63,220 nt of DNA, from positions 1-63,220 of the forward strand of contig JALZUP010000001.1 in assembly GCA_023301505.1 (NCBI GenBank). The letters run 5' to 3'. The number at the start of each line of letters is the position of its first letter. Position 1 is the stretch's first letter. This document shows, one piece after another, positions 9,534 through 18,529 of the stretch. The stretch comes from Robiginitomaculum sp. (GTDB lineage: Bacteria > Pseudomonadota > Alphaproteobacteria > Caulobacterales > Maricaulaceae). The notes under the pieces are model-generated. The model saw only the letters and a list, made by a program, of their open reading frames with translations. It had not been told where the DNA came from and made no database searches. The position numbers and the translations under genes were made by a program.

Positions 9534-10394
9534 ATGAATGACATAACATCCAAAGACAGCAATCATACGGACCCTCTTCGCGCTGATCCTCTTCGTGTTG
9601 ACCCCATTCGCGCGGTAGGTATTCGCACGCAATTTGGTACTAATGTCGTCCATGATAATCTTGATTTAAATGTACGCGAGGGCGAAATATTAGGGCTTGT
9701 TGGCGGCTCAGGGACAGGCAAATCCGTTCTACTCAATACGATGCTCGGCCTCAGATCGCCTGATGCTGGGCATATTGAACTCTTTGGAGTCCCGCGCAAA
9801 GATATGGATGAGGCGCTTCGCCGCGAGGCCAATAATGATATTGGCGTGCTATTTCAGGGCGGCGCGCTTTTTTCCTCATTGACCGTTCGTGAGAATGTGA
9901 TGATCCCTATGCGCGAGCATACGAGCCTGTCTATCTCGCTCATGCGCGAACTTGCGGATATGAAATTGACTATGGTGGGGCTGCCGCCTCATGCTGCGAC
10001 CTTAAAGCCGAGCGACTTATCTGGCGGCATGCGCAAGCGGGCAGGGCTGGCGCGTGCCTTAGCGCTTGATCCCAAGCTTCTCTTCTTAGATGAACCTACG
10101 GCTGGACTAGATCCCGTGGGCGCTGCGGCCTTTGATCAGCTTATTTTGACGCTCAGAGCGGCTATGGATTTAACCGTGGTTATGATCACACATGATTTGG
10201 ATAGTTTATTTACTATATGCGATAGAGTTGCAGTTTTGCTTGATAAACAAATTGCTATTAATGACGCTCTACGGCATGTAGTAATAGACGAACGTGCGTG
10301 GATACAGGAATATTTCCAAGGTCCGCGGGCAAGAGCTGTAGGACAGACGCAAGCTGTAAATGCAGAGCGTATCATAGGGCAGATAGAGAGCTGA
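9534..10394 (+). CDS. MCE/Mla-type ABC transporter ATP-binding protein
   Basis: 286 aa ABC ATPase. Walker A is GGSGTGKSVLLN, the Q-loop is LFQGGALFSSLTVRENV (typical of the MlaF subfamily), the signature is LSGGMRKRAGLARALA, Walker B is LLFLDEPTAGLDP, and the switch His is in VVMITHDLDSL. It energises phospholipid movement through the permease encoded upstream. AGGGGAGG precedes the ATG. The first 25 residues include a degenerate DPLRA/DPLRV/DPIRA repeat not expected in the family. It is 11 bases from the permease gene and 1 base from the MCE gene. Confidence 0.93.
   Translation: MNDITSKDSNHTDPLRADPLRVDPIRAVGIRTQFGTNVVHDNLDLNVREGEILGLVGGSGTGKSVLLNTMLGLRSPDAGHIELFGVPRKDMDEALRREANNDIGVLFQGGALFSSLTVRENVMIPMREHTSLSISLMRELADMKLTMVGLPPHAATLKPSDLSGGMRKRAGLARALALDPKLLFLDEPTAGLDPVGAAAFDQLILTLRAAMDLTVVMITHDLDSLFTICDRVAVLLDKQIAINDALRHVVIDERAWIQEYFQGPRARAVGQTQAVNAERIIGQIES
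9570..9614 (+). repeat. Three 15-base tandem repeats in the ATPase N-terminus
   Basis: Three successive 15-base units, each beginning GACCC or GATCC and ending in a CG-rich triplet pair, encode DPLRA, DPLRV and DPIRA. They lie in the poorly conserved N-terminal extension before the ABC fold, so they look like replication slippage in a tolerant spot. Confidence 0.75.
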
Positions 10395-10395
10395 T

Positions 10396-11376
10396 ATGGA
10401 GAGCAAGGCGCAATATGCTTTGATCGGAACAATGGTAATGGTATTTATCATTGCGGCTTTATCTGCTGTGCTTTGGCTTAGCGGAAGCAGTCTCGACCAA
10501 GACCTTGACGATTATGTTGTCACCTTTGATGGCCCGATACGGGGCGTTCAAGAGGCCGCGGAAGTGCGCTTTAACGGCATTAAAGTCGGCGAGGTGACAT
10601 CCATCCGCCTTGATCCTGAAAACCCCAATAAGGTGCTGGTTTATATTTGTGTCTTTGAAGAGACGCCTGTTGATACGGCTAGCTATGCTCAGCTTGAGCC
10701 GCAGGGATTAACGGGGCTCAATATTATTCAACTCTTTAGCGGCGGGAGCGATCTTCCACTTCTCAAAGACGTTCCAGGTAGTCGTGAGCCTTATATGGTT
10801 GCAGGACGTGGAAGCCAGATTGATAGCCTTTTGACGGGCGGGGGGTCTATTCTTGAATCTGCTGAAATTGCTTTGGCACGGTTAACCGATGTCATGGATG
10901 AGCAAGCTGTCGGAGATTTTAAGAAAATCCTATCCCATGTTGAGGTGATTACCCGTGAATATAGCAACAACCCATTGACAGCTGAGCGGATTGAACAGAC
11001 TTTGAGCAATATTGATAAAGCAAGCAAGGATGTATCAATTGCCTCTTTATCGGTTGATCAGACCGCCCAAGATGGACGTGACTTAATGAGCGAAAAAGTT
11101 TCGCCTATTATAGATGAGGTTAGCGCAACTATAAAACTGGTGGACATTACGCTTAAGGATACGCAAACTTTGTTGGCGACAACCAACTCCACTGTGGCGA
11201 GCGCCGAAGGGGCTGTATTGGAATTTGAGGCGGGAACCTTGCTTGAACTTGAAACGGCGGCGGCTAATCTAAATGAGTTGCTCGTCACATTAACTCAACT
11301 TGCTGACCAAATTGAACGTAATCCGTCTGTCTTAATACTGGGCGAAAAACGTGAATTGCTGGAGCTACCACAATGA
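10396..11376 (+). CDS. MCE domain protein (MlaD-type substrate-binding subunit)
   Basis: 326 aa. One N-terminal membrane anchor (LIGTMVMVFIIAALSAVLWL, about residues 10-30) precedes a single MCE domain (about residues 40-120: VRFNGIKVGEVTSIRLDP and LEPQGLTGLNIIQLF). A long helical C-terminal part (about residues 150-320) is rich in Ser, Thr and Leu heptads. MCE proteins form hexameric rings in the periplasm that carry lipids between membranes. The gene is in the permease-ATPase-MCE order typical of alphaproteobacteria, and overlaps the following lipoprotein gene by four bases (ATGA). Confidence 0.92.
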   Translation: MESKAQYALIGTMVMVFIIAALSAVLWLSGSSLDQDLDDYVVTFDGPIRGVQEAAEVRFNGIKVGEVTSIRLDPENPNKVLVYICVFEETPVDTASYAQLEPQGLTGLNIIQLFSGGSDLPLLKDVPGSREPYMVAGRGSQIDSLLTGGGSILESAEIALARLTDVMDEQAVGDFKKILSHVEVITREYSNNPLTAERIEQTLSNIDKASKDVSIASLSVDQTAQDGRDLMSEKVSPIIDEVSATIKLVDITLKDTQTLLATTNSTVASAEGAVLEFEAGTLLELETAAANLNELLVTLTQLADQIERNPSVLILGEKRELLELPQ

Positions 11377-11999
11377 TAAAATGCACCAAATTATTTGTGA
11401 TTCCGCTCTGCGCCTTGTCACTATCTGGGTGCTTGTCAATTTTGCCGGGCAGCTCCTCTGTTCCGTCCATATATAGACTCTCGCAGGGACAAGATATTGC
11501 TCAAAAGCAAGCTGATGCCGTAACCTTATTAATTAGGCGACCAATTGCGCCCAATGGGCTTGCGGGAGAAGATATTGTGCTCTCGCCAAATGGAGAGCGC
11601 ATCGCCTATGCTGCGGATGCGCGCTGGGAAGAGCCTGTTCCAGGCCTTGTTCAAAATGCCGCTAGCGATGCATTTGCCCCTATAACATCGATCGCTCCTA
11701 TATCTGCGCCAACGACGTTGCGTTCTGATTATAGCATCCAATTTAATTTGCGTCAGTTTGAAGCCATATTTGATGATGGTGAAAAAAATCCGCCCTTGGC
11801 CAAGATTTCATTTACGGCAACTTTGATTGATATGAATAGCCGCGAATTGATTGTCGCGCGTCAGTTTTCAGCCAGCCAAAGGGCCGATGAAATACGTGTT
11901 AGTGAGATTGTCAAAGCGCAGCGCAGCGCCACACTGAGAGCGATGTCTGATATGGCTAGATGGGCCGAGCAAGAGATTGGCCAGCAGCCAAAATCATAA
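11373..11999 (+). CDS. ABC-type transport auxiliary lipoprotein (PqiC-like)
   Basis: 208 aa with a clear lipoprotein signal: a hydrophobic stretch ending LSLSGC (Cys about residue 20). The mature part begins with a YRL segment and has the LLIRRPIAPNGLAGEDIVLSP and RIAYAADARWEEPVPGLVQ regions seen in the auxiliary lipoproteins (PqiC/YmbA type) of MCE transporters. It would sit at the outer membrane and help pass lipid from the MCE ring. It closes the operon, with an ATGA overlap to the MCE gene and 9 bases to a convergent gene. Confidence 0.85.
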   Translation: MIKCTKLFVIPLCALSLSGCLSILPGSSSVPSIYRLSQGQDIAQKQADAVTLLIRRPIAPNGLAGEDIVLSPNGERIAYAADARWEEPVPGLVQNAASDAFAPITSIAPISAPTTLRSDYSIQFNLRQFEAIFDDGEKNPPLAKISFTATLIDMNSRELIVARQFSASQRADEIRVSEIVKAQRSATLRAMSDMARWAEQEIGQQPKS

Positions 12000-12008
12000 C
12001 TCTTCGGC

Positions 12009-14393
12009 TTAATCTCGGCTGTTTTTTAGTGCCGCTTCAGAGAGTAAAAAAGCGCGGCCATTTTCGCTATCAAGCAGAGTGTACAGGGCGTCACGATCAG
12101 CCTGATAAGGCGATATTGAGCTATGAAAATCATTAGCATAGGCGCGAACATGATTAGCAAGGTCACGGTCTATTTCAAGTTTTTCGCGCAAATGCTGGAC
12201 AGGCCCCGTTAAGCGTAAGGCGACAATATCTTGCATCGCATTTAAGCCTCTTGCTTGGCCTATATTCACGCATTCACTGATACAGCCATCATCAATAACG
12301 GCATTAGGGGAGAGTCCAATTTTGCCAAGCTGGGCGCTGATGAATGCACCTGAGGCCTGAATATTGGCGGGGCTGCTAAGGCTTGTAACTTTATCTGACT
12401 GTGTCGTTTCAGCTGTTAAATTTGCATCAAAAACATCAGTCTTTATGCCGCCTAGCATGGTTTTCCAGCTCCACCCGCGTTTGACTTTTTTACGTAATGG
12501 CGCCTCGATTTGAGCTGCGCTGACAATGTCGCTTGCTTCCTGCCTTAGCTGTTTGTCTGGGTCTGGAATCTCCAAATCTATATTATGTTCCATGTCCAGA
12601 CTTAGATCGACATCATCAACTAAGCCGCGCGCTTCTAGTGCATCTGCATTTATATTAGCCTCAATATCTCCGCCGGAGATTCCGCCAGAGGTTTCGTCAG
12701 AGATTTCGTCAGAGATTAAAGAGGCATCTTCGCTTATTAGATTTGATGTATCTGTGCCGATATTATTACCGATATTATTAAAAGGGAGGTCTTGTTTGGC
12801 GCTCTCTATAACGGGCGCGCTGGGCAGTTCGGTGTCTGAGGATGTTTCATCATCAGCGTCTATATCGGCTGCTTTATCCGTTAGCGGTACAAGGTTTAGA
12901 GCAGAACTCACGCGTCCTTTTGACTCGTCTATAGGTCTAAGCCGCAATAAGGATTTGCGCCAACCAAGCTTACTATTGCTAGGCTGCGGGGTGATGTCGA
13001 CGGGGCTATTATTTGACGACAGATTTTGCGAAATTTGTGTCTCAAGAGCCTGCATATCATTTTCTATTCGGCCAATTTCCATGCGGGTCAAAGATAGGCT
13101 ATCGCGCACGCGCTCTGCGGCGCGCTCGCCAATGGATTCGGCTTTGGCAGATGAATAAGCAACGATATCTTCCATCTGGGTAAAGCGCTGCTTGACCGCT
13201 TCATCGGCAAGGCTAGCCGATTGAGCAAGAGCTTCAACGGTTTGTCGTCCGGCCGTGCTGGCGGCATCCAGACTTTGCGCGCTTACTTGCGCCGATAAAG
13301 ACATATCGCGCATTTTCTCGAGCCGCTCTTCAATCGAGTCATTTATCTCTTTCTGCTCGGCTTTAAGCTGCCCTATGAGCGTGCTCATTTGTTCGCTATG
13401 GCGCATATTTATCTCGTCAATGGCGAGGGCTTGCGTTTGAACTTTCTCAGCTAATTCGCGCATTAAACCCTCACTCGATGCCAAGCTTTCAGTGGCGCCA
13501 AGGGCATTGGTGCGGACAATTTCCGATGAGGCATTTATTTTAGCGGCTGCGCCTTCTACGCTGACCCGCGCCTCGTGGATTTTTTGCTCTGCCATATGGG
13601 TGGACTGTGCAAGGCGTTCACTATGCTCGCTCATCATCCGTGAGAGCGCGCCCATACGTTCATCAAAGCCTTGGCTTATATTTTTTAGCCCATCTCTTTC
13701 TTCGGCGAGACGCTGCGTGATGTCTCCTGTTTGGCGCGTGGCGGCAATATGGCTATTGGCCAAAGCATCTGTATGGCTTTTGAGCGTGAGCTCCATATTT
13801 GTAAGGCGCTCAAGCGCCGATGTCAGTTCGCCATTTACATTTAAAACTTGGCTGCGAATTGAGGCAGCAAGACTGCCCGCTCGTTCTTTCATAAGATCAT
13901 CAGGGCGCGTCATTATATCGGTGGCGCGTAGCAAAGAGAGGCTGTGCTGTGTCATACGCGCCAATTTGGCCATGATATAGGCAGCAATCAAAATTATGGC
14001 GCTAGGGAAGAGTGCTAGCGCGCCAAAGCTTAGCCATGTCTGCGTGTTAATTCGCGCTATATTGAGAGGCCATCCAAATATGATAATGCTGCTTGTAAGC
14101 ACTAAGGCGAGCCAGCATAGAACTAAAAACATTGCCGCGACCCATATAGTGCCAGTTCTCGTATCCCCTAGCTCCATGAGTGACGGCACGGCCGCCTCAG
14201 GCTGCGCTGCGCTGGGGGCTGCGTTGGGGGCCGCGTCTGAGTGAGCGCGTGAGTCAAACTCGCGCGTGACGGGCTCTAGCTCTTCTGGCCCGTCAGCCAT
14301 AAAATTAATAGCAGAGCTTGTCTTTGTCTCAGGCATATTTGCGGCATCTATGCCGCTAATTACGCTGATAATTTTTGCTGGTTTGTCTGCCAC
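12009..14393 (-). CDS. Large two-TM coiled-coil membrane protein, possibly a TipN-like polarity factor
   Basis: 794 aa. After an Ala/Glu-rich start there are two membrane spans (TIWVAAMFLVLCWLALVL and ALALFPSAIILIAAYIM, about residues 80-145). A long coiled coil (about 160-470) follows, then an acidic, low-complexity linker (about 500-640) containing repeats such as NNIGNNIG, and a more conserved C-terminal block (about 690-794) ending ENGRAFLLSEAAL. This topology matches the Caulobacter birth-scar protein TipN, and divK/pleD nearby fit such a lineage, but I cannot confirm homology by eye. The opposite strand has a 210-codon Ser-rich open frame that is a shadow of this gene. It is monocistronic and convergent with the lipid transport operon. 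Confidence 0.6.
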   Translation of the reverse strand: MADKPAKIISVISGIDAANMPETKTSSAINFMADGPEELEPVTREFDSRAHSDAAPNAAPSAAQPEAAVPSLMELGDTRTGTIWVAAMFLVLCWLALVLTSSIIIFGWPLNIARINTQTWLSFGALALFPSAIILIAAYIMAKLARMTQHSLSLLRATDIMTRPDDLMKERAGSLAASIRSQVLNVNGELTSALERLTNMELTLKSHTDALANSHIAATRQTGDITQRLAEERDGLKNISQGFDERMGALSRMMSEHSERLAQSTHMAEQKIHEARVSVEGAAAKINASSEIVRTNALGATESLASSEGLMRELAEKVQTQALAIDEINMRHSEQMSTLIGQLKAEQKEINDSIEERLEKMRDMSLSAQVSAQSLDAASTAGRQTVEALAQSASLADEAVKQRFTQMEDIVAYSSAKAESIGERAAERVRDSLSLTRMEIGRIENDMQALETQISQNLSSNNSPVDITPQPSNSKLGWRKSLLRLRPIDESKGRVSSALNLVPLTDKAADIDADDETSSDTELPSAPVIESAKQDLPFNNIGNNIGTDTSNLISEDASLISDEISDETSGGISGGDIEANINADALEARGLVDDVDLSLDMEHNIDLEIPDPDKQLRQEASDIVSAAQIEAPLRKKVKRGWSWKTMLGGIKTDVFDANLTAETTQSDKVTSLSSPANIQASGAFISAQLGKIGLSPNAVIDDGCISECVNIGQARGLNAMQDIVALRLTGPVQHLREKLEIDRDLANHVRAYANDFHSSISPYQADRDALYTLLDSENGRAFLLSEAALKNSRD
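12757..12780 (-). repeat. Exact 12-base tandem duplication inside the coiled-coil protein gene
   Basis: CCGATATTATTA occurs twice in direct succession, giving NNIGNNIG in the protein linker. The neighbouring bases also hold near-repeats encoding ISDE/SDET. In-frame slippage in a disordered linker is the likely cause. Confidence 0.8.
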
Positions 14394-14589
14394 AATTAGT
14401 CCTGTTTTGATCCTTTAGCCCTATCCGCCGCCCGCCTTATGGGGCTGATATGGCCGTTAATTATATATAGGTGTTTTTACCATACAGTGTCGGGCATGTC
14501 GGGGAAAGGGCAGATACGCTCTCCCCAAATGTGAATGATACGTGGCTGATCAGGAAAATATCTGGCGGCCATGGTGAGATGGGGGCCGA

Positions 14590-14809
14590 TATGGCACAGC
14601 TAACACGCGCAGAACGTGAATATTTATCTATGGGCAAGCGCCAGCGGGATGGAAAATTGCCGCTTTTTGATGAAGATGGACAGCTTATTGCGACCTCAAC
14701 AGTCAAGAGCTGTGTTGAAAAAGGTCTGATCGAGCGCTGGTTCGTTAATCCTATACGCCCAGATTGGACAGTTTGCCGCCTAACCGAGGCAGGGCGCGAG
14801 GCGCTTTAA
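14590..14809 (+). CDS. Small winged-helix-like protein of unknown function
   Basis: 72 aa from ATG 14590, preceded by TGGGGG. The track's start at 14471 adds 40 residues that look non-coding. The sequence LTRAEREYLSMGKRQRDGKLPLF then STVKSCVEKGLIERW and CRLTEAGREAL resembles a compact winged-helix fold: a helix, a recognition-like helix and a hairpin ending in the common LTEAGREAL motif. It might bind DNA or only share the fold. It lies alone between two minus-strand genes. Confidence 0.6.
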
Positions 14810-14880
14810 GAACTGTAATTGGGCACGGCTTGGCGTCTTCATAGGCGGCCAAACCCCAATACTAAGACATAATATAGATG

Positions 14881-16779
14881 TTACGGCGTGATCTTATAAA
14901 CAAGAATTGGATTATCTGCGCCAATATCAATGGGGGTGAGCCAATCAAAGGCTTCGCCTTGCGTTAGCTGTGTGAGTAGTCCATCTGGCGCATAATTTGT
15001 CATAATAAGAGTTTCGGCATTGTCTTTACAGGCAATGAGATAATCCGCGCCAAGATCAATAGCGCGCGCCTTAGCGCTTTGCGCGCTGCCCATGAAAATA
15101 TCTAGCGCCGCAAGATTGCCGGCTTCATTACGGTGATAAGGGGCGCTGGAAACAGATAAATTATCCACCATGGCCAAAATAGGCGCGCCCATATCAATGG
15201 GCGATATAGCAAAGCCTGCAGGCAAATTGCCTAGCGCTCGAATAGCGGCGCTGTTTATGCAGGTCACTGAATCTTGCTGACTTGGAATTTGCTGACTTGC
15301 TGTGTTGAAACTGGTATCGGATATGTTGTCTGTGACATTGATATTATTGTCCGTCATGACACTTTTCGCGGGGTCATTTTCCGTCATGCGCTGGTCGACT
15401 ATCACGCTGACGATAGCTGGAATCATAAGCGGGGAGAGACCAATCAGAATTGCGGAGCGAAGGAACGCTCGCTTCACGTCATTTTTCACGCGCTCTGACC
15501 AGTCAAGCGCGCTGGCCATCAGCCAAGCCGCAAGCGGGCAGGCAAAGGCGGCTGCAATCATCAAGCTGCGCACTTGAACGAAACTAATAAGCAAGCTGAT
15601 TAAGATAAAAATGGTAAGGCTGCGTATATGGGGCACCATGATTATTGCGCGCCACAGCCCCTCTTTTCTAGCCACCAAAGCTAGCATTATCAGGGCGAGG
15701 GCTGGAATGATTAAATAGGATGCGCCGTTCACAGGTTCATTGCGCATATAGCTTACAAAGCCCTGCGCTTCAGCGACATTGGCCAGCCAGACATCGGCAA
15801 GTCTAGGGTCAAGCTCTGCATAGGGGCCAGCCAGACATTGCGGATATATTAGAACCGTTATCAATAGGGCGCATGAGCCAAGGGCGGCAATCAAGCCAAA
15901 GCGTTTTATCGGAGTTTTTAAGGGAGCAAAGCTGCAAATCAAAAAGGCTATGCCGATAAGAGCGCAAAGCACAATGAATACGGGCGATATGGCGTCACAA
16001 TAGGCTTGGTTCCAAAGGGCAGCGGGCCGTGTGGTCAAGAAAAGGACTAATGCGCCGCCAAAGAAGCTTAACGCAAATAGGCGAAGGCGTTGCTGGCTTT
16101 CTGGTTCATTAAAGACCCAAGTCAGGCCAATTGCGACGCAGGCGGAGGCAATAAAGGGGGCTGATTCAATGCCAATCCATAAGCCGAGCGCGCAGCATAC
16201 GGCCGTAATGATTATTCGGCGAGGGCGCTGTGTTGATGTGATGAGCGCGAGGGCAGCTATAAGAGCTAAGACAATTTGGAGGCCATGATGGTCGATGCGC
16301 CCCGGCGAAAATTGCACGGATATAGGAACGCAAAGCGCTGACATCATTCCGCTCGTTAGGCCAATCCATGAATTATCGGTCAATGTCTGCGCAATTTTGA
16401 TGACCAAAACAATCATGATTAAGCAAAGCAGGCTTGGCAGTAATATCAACGCGGCAAGCTCTGCGCGTTCTGCGCCGATGAGGGGGGTGAGCGGCGCGGA
16501 TATAGCGACAAATAAAATATCTGTAAGCCGCGCCCAATGGGCATTGAGAGGATCAGGCGGGAAGAGGCGGCTCTGTGTCAAATTTAGCCAAGCTTGCCCG
16601 TCTATCCAGTCACGAATTTGCACAATGCGCATATAATCATCATTACCAGGTAGCTCTCCAGCCATTAGCTTGGGGAGCCATTTGAACAATTGCGCGAGCA
16701 CCATAATTGTCCACACAAATAGAGCTAAGCCGAAAGTACGGCCAAAATCTTTTATGTCGAAAGATGATGTAGCTGGCAT
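14881..16779 (-). CDS. Multi-spanning GT-C-like membrane protein (STT3/PMT-like)
   Basis: 632 aa with about 11-13 membrane segments and a short soluble C-terminal domain. After the first span the first loop has an acidic motif, GNDDYMRIVQIRDW, and HWARLTDI; a later loop has the GRIDHHGLQ motif. Acidic first loops and a DHH-like motif are features of GT-C glycosyltransferases such as STT3/AglB, which use polyprenyl-linked sugar donors. Similar proteins in alphaproteobacteria are usually annotated hypothetical. A role in glycosylating an envelope protein or polymer is an inference; no glycan cluster is adjacent. It is divergent from the Crp/Fnr gene. Confidence 0.65.
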   Translation of the reverse strand: MPATSSFDIKDFGRTFGLALFVWTIMVLAQLFKWLPKLMAGELPGNDDYMRIVQIRDWIDGQAWLNLTQSRLFPPDPLNAHWARLTDILFVAISAPLTPLIGAERAELAALILLPSLLCLIMIVLVIKIAQTLTDNSWIGLTSGMMSALCVPISVQFSPGRIDHHGLQIVLALIAALALITSTQRPRRIIITAVCCALGLWIGIESAPFIASACVAIGLTWVFNEPESQQRLRLFALSFFGGALVLFLTTRPAALWNQAYCDAISPVFIVLCALIGIAFLICSFAPLKTPIKRFGLIAALGSCALLITVLIYPQCLAGPYAELDPRLADVWLANVAEAQGFVSYMRNEPVNGASYLIIPALALIMLALVARKEGLWRAIIMVPHIRSLTIFILISLLISFVQVRSLMIAAAFACPLAAWLMASALDWSERVKNDVKRAFLRSAILIGLSPLMIPAIVSVIVDQRMTENDPAKSVMTDNNINVTDNISDTSFNTASQQIPSQQDSVTCINSAAIRALGNLPAGFAISPIDMGAPILAMVDNLSVSSAPYHRNEAGNLAALDIFMGSAQSAKARAIDLGADYLIACKDNAETLIMTNYAPDGLLTQLTQGEAFDWLTPIDIGADNPILVYKITP

Positions 16780-16865
16780 GATGTCCCTTTTTAATCGTCC
16801 ATATAGGAAAGGGCTTAAGCAAGGCTTATTAAAATAACATCAAAGCGCGCTTAACTATGTCAGAA

Positions 16866-16928
16866 AAGTCTAAGCCAAAACCCAAGCCAAAGTCTAAGCC
16901 AAAGTCTAAGCCAAAATCTAAGTCAAAA
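16866..16928 (+). repeat. Tandem 12-base repeat, about five copies, within a 39-codon Lys/Pro open frame
   Basis: Five units related to AAGTCTAAGCCA run in tandem. They are in frame with an ATG at 16857 and a stop at 16974-16976, giving a 39-residue frame of the form KSKP repeated. No ribosome site precedes that ATG. The repeat lies in the 243-base space between the GT-C gene and the Crp/Fnr gene. It may be a gene remnant or plain slippage; I do not call it a gene. Confidence 0.8.
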
Positions 16929-17058
16929 TGCTGGGCAAAAGCTTTGATTTGGGGTAGTGAAATTTGTGCAATCTAAAAATTTAGGTTGCGGTTCATAATA
17001 TGGGCGAAATTCGGGGCGAAAATTGAATAATAACTTTAAGAGTAAGGGGGCATCCCCT

Positions 17059-17739
17059 TTGGATAGTGGGGGTGCCTCCCAGCCTATCAATGCGGGCTTA
17101 GTTGAGTTTTGCAAAGGTGATCTTGGCTTGGCGCGAAAGATTGCTGATTGCTGCACAATTCGCTCATTTAAACAGGGCGAAACTCTGATCTCGCAAGGCG
17201 ATGCGGCGAAAGGGGTTTATATTTTACTCTCGGGCGAAGCCAATATCGTTCTCCACTCACGCGGCGGACATGAATTATGGCTGGATGCTTTACGAAGCGG
17301 GTCGCTATTTGGAGAGTTAGCCGTTATTTTAAATCAGCCGCGCTCAGCGAGCGTTCTTGCGCTCACCGATGGGGAATATGCAGGGTTTAGCCTAAGTCAG
17401 TTCCGCCTTTTGCTAGAAACTGATTCTAGATTTTCTATGTTGACAATCAACATGCAGGCACGCCGTGTCCATATGAACTGTACTCGCATGATTGAAACGA
17501 ATATGCTCTCTGTTTCCGCCCGCGTTTATGCTGAATTATTGCGATGTGCCACCTCTAGCGAAACGGATAATGAGGCTTTTCATATTAGTCCGGCCCCGTC
17601 TGTGAGTGCCTTTGCCAAGCGCGTGAATGCATCGCGTGAGAGCGTAAGCCGTTCAATAAATGATTATGAAAAATCAGGTTTACTTCAGCGCGATAGTGAA
17701 AAATGGACAATCTTCGTGCCGCAATTTGAAACGCGTTAG
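17059..17739 (+). CDS. Crp/Fnr family transcriptional regulator
   Basis: About 226-238 aa. An N-terminal cyclic-nucleotide-binding-type beta barrel (FKQGETLISQGDAAKGVYILLSGEA through GSLFGELAVILNQPRSASVLALTDGEYAG) is followed by the dimer helix and a C-terminal winged helix, SAFAKRVNASRESVSRSINDYEKSGLL. No Fnr-type N-terminal cysteine cluster is visible, so it is not an oxygen-sensing Fnr. No ATG lies near the domain start. Two TTG codons compete: 17023 (track) and 17059. I prefer 17059 because AAGGGGG lies eight bases before it. The effector and targets are unknown. It has its own promoter region. Confidence 0.9.
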   Translation: MDSGGASQPINAGLVEFCKGDLGLARKIADCCTIRSFKQGETLISQGDAAKGVYILLSGEANIVLHSRGGHELWLDALRSGSLFGELAVILNQPRSASVLALTDGEYAGFSLSQFRLLLETDSRFSMLTINMQARRVHMNCTRMIETNMLSVSARVYAELLRCATSSETDNEAFHISPAPSVSAFAKRVNASRESVSRSINDYEKSGLLQRDSEKWTIFVPQFETR

Positions 17740-17770
17740 CTTTAATCTTGCTATTTGAAGAGGCGGCTGG

Positions 17771-18289
17771 CTAGCTGGCAGTGAATGAGCAAGGTATGGC
17801 AAGATAGGCTGTACCCGTTTCATATAAATTGTCTAAGGTCACAATTTCAAAATCTAGCGTCACCTCAGGGTCATAGCTAATCTCGATCAAGACAGATTGC
17901 TGAGTGACATCTCCTCTACGGGCGGCTGTTTTATCAAATGATGTGTAAATGCGCCATTTATTATGATTGCTAGATGGCATGCTGCAGGTCGTGGCCTCAC
18001 CCGGAATTTGCGCGGCGCTGCCATAAGCTTTCCCGCCTATTATGCCGCTTTGAGAGATGCTTACATTAAGCTCTGTCGCTGCGCCTGAGCTTAGCACGGC
18101 AAAAGGAGCATTTGAGGCCACTAGAAAGCGGCTCACCCCTTGAGGAGCGTCAATAGGCTGAGCGGTAACCTGTGCAGAGATGCTAAATGAAAAATGCTGG
18201 GATAGACCTGCAACGGCGGGCAGGGAGAGAGGGAGGGCTAAAAGCTCTAAGCCAAGCCAAACGCCAAATAATTTATTACGCAGCTTCAT
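17771..18289 (-). CDS. Secreted protein of unknown function
   Basis: 172 aa with a classical signal peptide (MKLRNKLFGVWLGLELLALPLSLPAVAG, cleavage near residue 27). The mature protein is beta-rich, with SISAQVTAQPIDAPQGVSRFLVASNAPFAV at the start and two Cys residues (TTCSMPSS and AIPCSF) that could form a disulfide. The pattern recalls small periplasmic spore-coat-U/pilin-like beta sandwiches, but I cannot assign a family. It is convergent to the Crp/Fnr gene. Confidence 0.65.
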   Translation of the reverse strand: MKLRNKLFGVWLGLELLALPLSLPAVAGLSQHFSFSISAQVTAQPIDAPQGVSRFLVASNAPFAVLSSGAATELNVSISQSGIIGGKAYGSAAQIPGEATTCSMPSSNHNKWRIYTSFDKTAARRGDVTQQSVLIEISYDPEVTLDFEIVTLDNLYETGTAYLAIPCSFTAS

Positions 18290-18381
18290 CTCTCATCCTT
18301 TTTCACATTTATTTTGTGGGGCTGAGTCTCGTTTTTGCACAAGCGCCCAAGTGATGTTTTTAAAGGTTCAATTTTGATGCC

Positions 18382-18402
18382 AATTCCCCCGTCAGGGGAA
18401 TT
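18382..18402. repeat. Perfect 8-bp inverted repeat upstream of queC
   Basis: AATTCCCC, five loop bases, GGGGAATT. It lies in the 240-base divergent space between the secreted-protein gene and queC. No T-tract follows on either strand, so it is more likely an operator or RNA hairpin than a terminator. It does not look like a preQ1 riboswitch. Confidence 0.5.
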
Positions 18403-18529
18403 TAAGGCGCAAACTTATTTTAATGCGGCTTTAGGCAATGAGACATGCCACACGCTAGGCATCATGATATGCAGTAAGAAATATTGGCCCCTATTGCGCC
18501 TTTTGCATCGCTGACCTATAGGAGCTGCC

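Noticed and set aside
12526-13158. A 210-codon plus-strand ORF opposite the coiled-coil protein gene
   Set aside because: Ser/Arg-rich shadow frame with no ribosome site; the minus-strand gene has a coherent membrane and coiled-coil design.
14471-14589. Upstream part of the 112-aa ORF as coding
   Set aside because: It has no ribosome site and reads as non-conserved residues; the ATG at 14590 has TGGGGG before it.
18290-18529. A preQ1 riboswitch before queC
   Set aside because: The stretch lacks the A-rich tail and pseudoknot-like pairing of known preQ1 classes; only an unrelated 8-bp hairpin is visible.
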